From: Pseudarthrobacter raffinosi
GTDB taxonomy: Bacteria; Actinomycetota; Actinomycetes; Actinomycetales; Micrococcaceae
Direction: 5' to 3'
DNA: 64,000 nucleotides
Assembly (NCBI RefSeq): GCF_023913735.1
Contig: NZ_JAMXBH010000013.1
Coordinates: forward strand, 62,001-126,000
In this document: piece by piece, positions 60,530-64,000 of the stretch
Layout of the letters: each line of letters starts with the position of its first letter
Numbering within the stretch: the stretch's first letter is position 1
Translations under genes and position numbers: made by a program
The notes under the pieces: generated by a model
What the model saw: only the letters and a program-made list of their open reading frames with translations
What the model was told of the DNA's origin: nothing
The model's database searches: none

Positions 60530-60732
60530 GAATTCTTCCTTTCACTCGTGGTGTGCCCACTTCGGGAAACATGCGTGGGCGGGAGGGACAGTGCGTCCAG
60601 GAACAGGACCGGGCCGGGCCCGCCATCCCTTGGGGCTGCCGTGCTGGTGGATGTTTCGGGCGGGGCCAGCGGGTCCGTGAACAGCGGTGCTTTGCCGAAC
60701 TCGTCAAGGCTCACGCCGTGGTGCCCGTTCAC
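60526..60732 (-). CDS. Small linker gene in the transfer operon
   Basis: 68 residues from a GTG that overlaps the lipoprotein stop (GTGA), while its own stop overlaps the ParA-like ATG (ATGA). Overlap at both ends in a polycistronic chain is the main support. The product is Pro/Ser/Thr-rich (APPETSTSTAAPRDGGP) with no hydrophobic segment and no family that I recognise. Confidence 0.6.
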   Translation of the reverse strand: MNGHHGVSLDEFGKAPLFTDPLAPPETSTSTAAPRDGGPGPVLFLDALSLPPTHVSRSGHTTSERKNS

Positions 60733-61268
60733 TGGCTGGCCTTTGAGCTGATGGAGGTCACAAGCCAGGGATCGTCCTGGCCCATGCGGTGCAGCATCAT
60801 GTCCCAGGGGCCGTCGTTGGTGTAGAAGGACGCCGTAACGGTCATCGGGTTCTCTGCCTCACGGCTGATCGAGGGGCCGTCCGTGATCGTGGTGATCGGC
60901 ACCCGGGCCTGGTCGATGTACCTGGCATCTTCGGCGTATTCGGCAGCCAACAGTGGCTCCAGATCGGAAAACCACTTCGTCTCAGGCACGTCCGGGCGGC
61001 CGAAGAGCTTCATGGCCTTCGCCGCGGTCTCTTTGACCTTGATCTCAGCGTTGGCATCCCACGTGACGTTAGGGCCGTGATACTGCTCCATGGAGTGGTC
61101 GTGGCCGTCGTCGACCGAGTGCCCGCCGGTGGCCTCTCCACCGCCCGTGGTAGCTGTCTCGGACGCGGCAGGGGCCGCGCCGGCAGTGTTTGAGGCTGGT
61201 TCGCCACCACAGCCAGCCAGCAGGAGCGTGCCAGCCATGAGGGCCGGGAAAACCGCGAGTCTACGCAT
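60729..61268 (-). CDS. Conjugation-associated lipoprotein
   Basis: 179 residues. Signal peptide with lipobox LLLAGCGG, a low-complexity Ala/Thr/Gly/His stretch to about residue 60, then a compact domain (DANAEIKVKETAAKAMKLFGRP to MLHRMGQDDPWLVTSI). The domain ends like NTF2/SnoaL-type or VirB8-like folds. Its ATG overlaps the peptidase stop (TGATG). Probably part of the cell-envelope section of the channel; family not recognised. Confidence 0.7.
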   Translation of the reverse strand: MRRLAVFPALMAGTLLLAGCGGEPASNTAGAAPAASETATTGGGEATGGHSVDDGHDHSMEQYHGPNVTWDANAEIKVKETAAKAMKLFGRPDVPETKWFSDLEPLLAAEYAEDARYIDQARVPITTITDGPSISREAENPMTVTASFYTNDGPWDMMLHRMGQDDPWLVTSISSKASQ

Positions 61269-62365
61269 CAGAGGATGCCTTTCTCTTTGAGGATCGGTGT
61301 CGGATCGATGGTGGCGTTGATGGGGATCATCGGATTCGGGAGCGCCCCGGCAAAAAACTCCATGTGCAGGTGCCGGCCGGTGACATTGCCGGTCGCGCCC
61401 TCTGTGCCCAGCGGGGTCCCGGCGGCAACGGTGTCGCCCTCCTTGACCCGGACCGAGCCAGCCTCCATGTGATACATGCCGACCGTGAGCTTGCCGTCCG
61501 TGGTCTGGCCCGTCACGCCCGTGCCGAAGAGGCCATCGAGATTCCGGACCTTCACGATTTTCATGTCCGTAATGGCGACGATGGTTCCGGCATGGCCTGG
61601 AGTGGCGAAATCGATCCCGTAGTGGAAATTGGCCAGCACTCCCCCAGCCGTACCCGCCGGAGCTGCACGCGTCCCATAGCCGCTGGTGTTGATCGCGTCA
61701 GCCATCGGCCTGACCCACTTACCGGCCAGGTCCCCACCGACCTCGTTACCGGCGGCGGGGCACACGCCCGAAGGATCCACCAGGGCAACTGCTTCGCCTC
61801 CGAGGGCTTTAACGATTTCCGTAGCCTTGGGACGGAACTGGGTGTAATGGTTCGGATCGGAGTTCCGCTGTGCCCGGTGGATAGCGATCGTAGGCTCCAG
61901 CGACTCCCAGCCCTCCAAACGCTGCAACGCCTTGAAGAAGTTCGTAGAGCTGATGTGAGGATCCATGCGGTCTTCGTAGGAACCCCACGCCCCGTTGGCG
62001 CGCTGCTGGAACAAACCGCGGGAATCCGGGCCGGCGCCGTCACCGAAATCCATGACACGCAGCGTGGACTCACCAATGGACGCCTGAACACCCATCAACT
62101 GAGCCGCGACCGGAAGACCCAGATCCGAGGCCGCTTTCATGATCGCCGCGGCGTTCTTCATCTGCTCCGCATCGAACCCAGCCACCGGACTGCCCGCAAC
62201 AGGCGCAGCAGATGACGTCGCCCGGGTGCCCGGAGCTACGCACGCCGAGGCGGCCTGCGCCGGTGTTCCGCCGTCGTCCAGGACCACGACAACGAAACCC
62301 AGCGCCAAAGCCACTGCGGTCCCAGTTGCAACAGCCATACCTCGGAGGGTCACTAGATCTGCCAT
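61268..62365 (-). CDS. M23 peptidase with N-terminal transglycosylase-like domain
   Basis: 365 residues. A membrane helix near residues 10-30 leads to an exported region. Residues 70-180 (GVQASIGESTLRVMDFGD, DSRGLFQQRANGAWGS) resemble the lysozyme-like domain seen in such actinobacterial proteins. Residues 225-350 are an M23 metallopeptidase with HYGIDFATP (zinc His and Asp) and GRHLHMEFF. It should open peptidoglycan locally so that the transfer channel can cross the thick wall, a role shared with VirB1-type enzymes. Confidence 0.9.
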   Translation of the reverse strand: MADLVTLRGMAVATGTAVALALGFVVVVLDDGGTPAQAASACVAPGTRATSSAAPVAGSPVAGFDAEQMKNAAAIMKAASDLGLPVAAQLMGVQASIGESTLRVMDFGDGAGPDSRGLFQQRANGAWGSYEDRMDPHISSTNFFKALQRLEGWESLEPTIAIHRAQRNSDPNHYTQFRPKATEIVKALGGEAVALVDPSGVCPAAGNEVGGDLAGKWVRPMADAINTSGYGTRAAPAGTAGGVLANFHYGIDFATPGHAGTIVAITDMKIVKVRNLDGLFGTGVTGQTTDGKLTVGMYHMEAGSVRVKEGDTVAAGTPLGTEGATGNVTGRHLHMEFFAGALPNPMIPINATIDPTPILKEKGIL

Positions 62366-62724
62366 CGGCTGCCGCGGCGGACCCAGGAATTAGCCATCCA
62401 CAGAGGGCCAGCAGATTCAACGGCCAGGACAACATCGGGTCGGCGGAGACGGAAAACCAATCCCAGGCGCTTAGCTACAAAGACCTCGGCGGCCTTGTGG
62501 GAGGTCAGCAGGCCGATGCCGATCAGGTCTTTGAGGACACCTTCCATGGAGTCGCCCAGCCCTGTCCGGCGGGCGAGCTCAGCCTCATAGGTAACGCAAG
62601 CAGCGCGTCCCTCAAGGAACTCGCGCTCATCCATCAATTCCATAAGCTCATTCAGTACCCGCACCTGCCCGCCAGGGGCGTCCAGCTTGGCCACCCAGGA
62701 GACCTTCGACTTCATGAGAGCCAC
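62353..62724 (-). CDS. First gene of the transfer operon, uncharacterised
   Basis: 123 residues, overlapping the peptidase gene by 13 bases. Soluble, mainly helical: VLNELMELMDEREFLEGRAACVTYEAELARRTGL then LKDLIGIGLLTSHKAAEVF. The middle could be a winged-helix-like module, which would suit a small regulator or accessory factor. Family not recognised. Its start faces the ArsR-like gene across about 90 bases. Confidence 0.65.
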   Translation of the reverse strand: MALMKSKVSWVAKLDAPGGQVRVLNELMELMDEREFLEGRAACVTYEAELARRTGLGDSMEGVLKDLIGIGLLTSHKAAEVFVAKRLGLVFRLRRPDVVLAVESAGPLWMANSWVRRGSRWQI

Positions 62725-62816
62725 AGAGACGGATCGCTTTGAACTCTATGTTTTAGTAATAGAGTGGGGCCGCACAAAGGACAGTGATTCTCCACGGCCT
62801 CAGACAAGATGGAACT

Positions 62817-63131
62817 ATGCCAAGCCTGATTCGACCAATACTGCCGCCCGAAGTCGAGGAGGCAATCGGCCTCATGGGCAATCGGGCCAGGGTAGAGATT
62901 CTGCGTCGCCTGTCGATGCTCGGCCCGTCGACCATTGGGCGCCTGCAGGCTGCTGTGGATATCAGCCGACCCAGCCTGAATCGACACCTCGATATTCTCG
63001 CTCAGGCAGGTTTGGTACTCACCGATCCTCCGGCAGGTATGCGGCACGGCAAGGACGTTGTCTATGTCGTGCAATCCGCGCGGGTCCGGGAGTTGACTAA
63101 GCAGTATGCCAGCTATGTCGTAGGTGCGTAA
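62817..63131 (+). CDS. ArsR-like winged-helix regulator
   Basis: About 104 residues from the ATG at 62817. A single winged helix-turn-helix: AIGLMGNRARVEILRRLSML, then STIGRLQAAVDISRPSLNRHLDILAQAGLV and the wing DPPAGMRHGKDVVYVV. No metal-binding Cys pair is visible, so this is not a metal sensor of the classic type. Divergent from the transfer operon and the obvious candidate to control it. Confidence 0.85.
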   Translation: MPSLIRPILPPEVEEAIGLMGNRARVEILRRLSMLGPSTIGRLQAAVDISRPSLNRHLDILAQAGLVLTDPPAGMRHGKDVVYVVQSARVRELTKQYASYVVGA

Positions 63132-63225
63132 CCGCGACTGTCTCAACCGGGGCCGAGGGCCAGCTGGCGCTCGTTCGCGGTTCGTAAAACTCATCGTTGT
63201 GGGCACCTGACCACGATAGCAGGAC

Positions 63226-63248
63226 TGAAACATGTTTCAACCATGGTT
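63226..63248. promoter_or_regulatory. Two adjoining palindromes, TGAAACATGTTTCA and AACCATGGTT
   Basis: A perfect 14-bp palindrome (63226-63239) is followed directly by a perfect 10-bp palindrome (63239-63248), just at the end of the EspR-like gene. They look like protein-binding sites rather than a terminator, since the stems are AT-rich and no T-tract follows. Which protein binds is unknown. Confidence 0.45.
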
Positions 63249-63727
63249 CAAGCGTGTCCAGGGTCGTCGCTTTCGTAGGAATCAATTTCGTCCAAGAGTG
63301 CGTTGATCGCCTCGAGCGTCCTAATGTCGATATCGCCGAGAGTCCGGGCCGCGATATTCTTCAGCTTGTTCCGGCGCATCTTCTTGAGGAGCTGCAGCTC
63401 CCGCTCTATCCGTTCCGGGAGTTCTCCGGATTCATCGGTTAGGTATGCGGGTTCCACCTTGAAGAATTTGGCCATCGCGACCAGAGCTTCTTTGGGGGCG
63501 GTGTCAGGCGACTCACCGGAGCGAATTCGCCACCAGCGCGTTCGAGAAAGCTCGTAACCGTTTTCGCGCACACCTGCCTGGATATCGGCGAACTCATAGG
63601 GTTCTCCGCCTTCGGCCACCACGACGTCCAAGAGGAGGTTCACCTTGCGAGCAAGGGTCTCTGCCCGCTCCAGCCGATCGCGGGGACTGTCACCGCCAAC
63701 CATGAATTCAACCCCATTCAATTTCAT
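63248..63727 (-). CDS. EspR-like helix-turn-helix DNA-binding protein
   Basis: About 159 residues from the ATG at 63727, which overlaps the upstream hydrolase stop (ATGA); an ATG at 63703 is also possible. The layout is that of mycobacterial EspR: an N-terminal helix-turn-helix (YEFADIQAGVRENGYELSRTRWWRIRSGES), PKEALVAMAKFFKVEPAYLTDESGELPERIERELQLL and a C-terminal dimerisation helix (TLEAINALLDEIDSYE). It probably binds DNA over long distances as a dimer, and may regulate the transfer region or bridge plasmid DNA. Confidence 0.85.
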   Translation of the reverse strand: MKLNGVEFMVGGDSPRDRLERAETLARKVNLLLDVVVAEGGEPYEFADIQAGVRENGYELSRTRWWRIRSGESPDTAPKEALVAMAKFFKVEPAYLTDESGELPERIERELQLLKKMRRNKLKNIAARTLGDIDIRTLEAINALLDEIDSYESDDPGHA

Positions 63728-64000
63728 TCGCTGTTTGCCGCCGCTTTTTCTCCGGCCGGGCTCGGCGGAAACCAATGTTGATACCAGCGGCGAACAGCCA
63801 GATCCCAGCCTACCGGGTCGGAATTCCATTCTTGTGTGTGTCCCGAACAGTCGAACTCCACGAGTTCTATCCGGTTCTTATGTGCTTGCGCGAAGCGAGC
63901 GGAAATTTCAAAGGGAACGGACCAATCATTCCTATTGTGGAGGATCAAGACCGGGATACTCAGAGCATCATGGAATCTGGTCCGGTCGGGACCGCGTACG
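63724..64000 (-). CDS. Alpha/beta hydrolase, C-terminal part, cut by window edge
   Basis: The minus-strand frame is open from the window edge to a stop at 63724, about 91 residues. IPVLILHNRNDWSVPFEISARF holds the acid-turn Asp, and VEFDCSGHTQEWNSDPVGWDLAVRRW holds the catalytic His, typical of the end of an alpha/beta hydrolase (serine aminopeptidase/esterase group). The nucleophile lies outside the window. It overlaps the EspR-like gene by ATGA, so the two are in one transcript. Confidence 0.82.
   Translation of the reverse strand, partial: VRGPDRTRFHDALSIPVLILHNRNDWSVPFEISARFAQAHKNRIELVEFDCSGHTQEWNSDPVGWDLAVRRWYQHWFPPSPAGEKAAANSE

Noticed and set aside
63226..63239. Possible parS centromere site, because TGAAACATGTTTCA contains GTTTC/GAAAC
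   Set aside because: The chromosomal parS core has GTTTC first and GAAAC second around CACGTG-like bases; here the arms are in the opposite order and no parB gene is near.

Overview
The window is high-GC actinobacterial DNA, most like Arthrobacter or a relative (Micrococcaceae). Pointers are a homodimeric AceE-type E1, an opcA next to zwf, SCO6880-type and DUF4913 conjugation proteins, an EspR-like regulator, and long chains of genes joined by ATGA/GTGA overlaps. It reads as accessory DNA, probably part of a large conjugative plasmid or integrative element: about 50 kb of catabolic cargo next to about 12 kb of transfer genes. I saw no rRNA, tRNA, CRISPR array, intact transposase, relaxase or replication initiator.

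Region A (1-9.2 kb). A GntR/FadR regulator at 3.7-4.5 kb separates a leftward operon (lipoprotein binding protein, two permeases, ATPase of the sulfonate/nitrate/NMT1 uptake type, then the start of a VOC protein) from a rightward operon (HpcH/HpaI aldolase, cupin, GlcG-like protein, type-B carboxylesterase, alpha/beta hydrolase). The rightward operon ends in a strong hairpin at 9153-9186. A perfect 16-bp palindrome precedes the aldolase.

Region B (9.2-29 kb). A metallo-beta-lactamase-fold lipoprotein and a GntR regulator are followed by a decayed acetolactate-synthase 3' end that is not annotated by any open frame. Next come a VanA/VanB-type Rieske monooxygenase pair with its own promoter and a candidate operator, and a TetR regulator. 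A long leftward operon encodes a dipeptide/oligopeptide-type ABC importer, a flavin-dependent monooxygenase, a SnoaL-like protein, a cyclase-family hydrolase, an aldehyde dehydrogenase and an amidohydrolase. A divergent SDR and a second TetR, closely similar to the first, lie at the right end.

Region C (29-41 kb). A leftward meta-cleavage operon (SnoaL-like, VOC, two FAA hydrolases, extradiol dioxygenase, Dabb protein) is followed by a GntR gene. Divergent from it is a flavin reductase fused to an IclR-like ligand domain, a plausible partner for the region B monooxygenase. An Lrp/AsnC regulator sits divergent to an AceE-like E1 and an E2 acyltransferase (no E3 here), then two small genes.

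Region D (42-50.3 kb). A glycogen-debranching-type glucosidase, then opcA-zwf, a small protein, and hxlA-hxlB of the ribulose monophosphate pathway, facing a LuxR-type regulator that carries a degenerate histidine-kinase module. Together with the Rieske O-demethylase this suggests a unit that releases formaldehyde from a methoxylated compound, fixes it with HxlA/HxlB, and oxidises the hexose phosphate with Zwf/OpcA to give NADPH.

Region E (50.7-64 kb). A leftward chain of twelve mostly overlapping genes encodes a type IV secretion/conjugation apparatus: small protein, M23 peptidase, lipoprotein, small linker protein, ParA/MinD-like ATPase, small membrane protein, VirB8-like anchored protein, VirB6/TrbL-like protein, SCO6880-like protein, VirB4-like ATPase, VirD4/TraG-like coupling protein, DUF4913. 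An ArsR-like regulator is divergent at its head. An EspR-like regulator and the 3' part of an alpha/beta hydrolase reach the right edge.

Functions come from motif and family recognition by eye. Substrates of the catabolic clusters are not determined.
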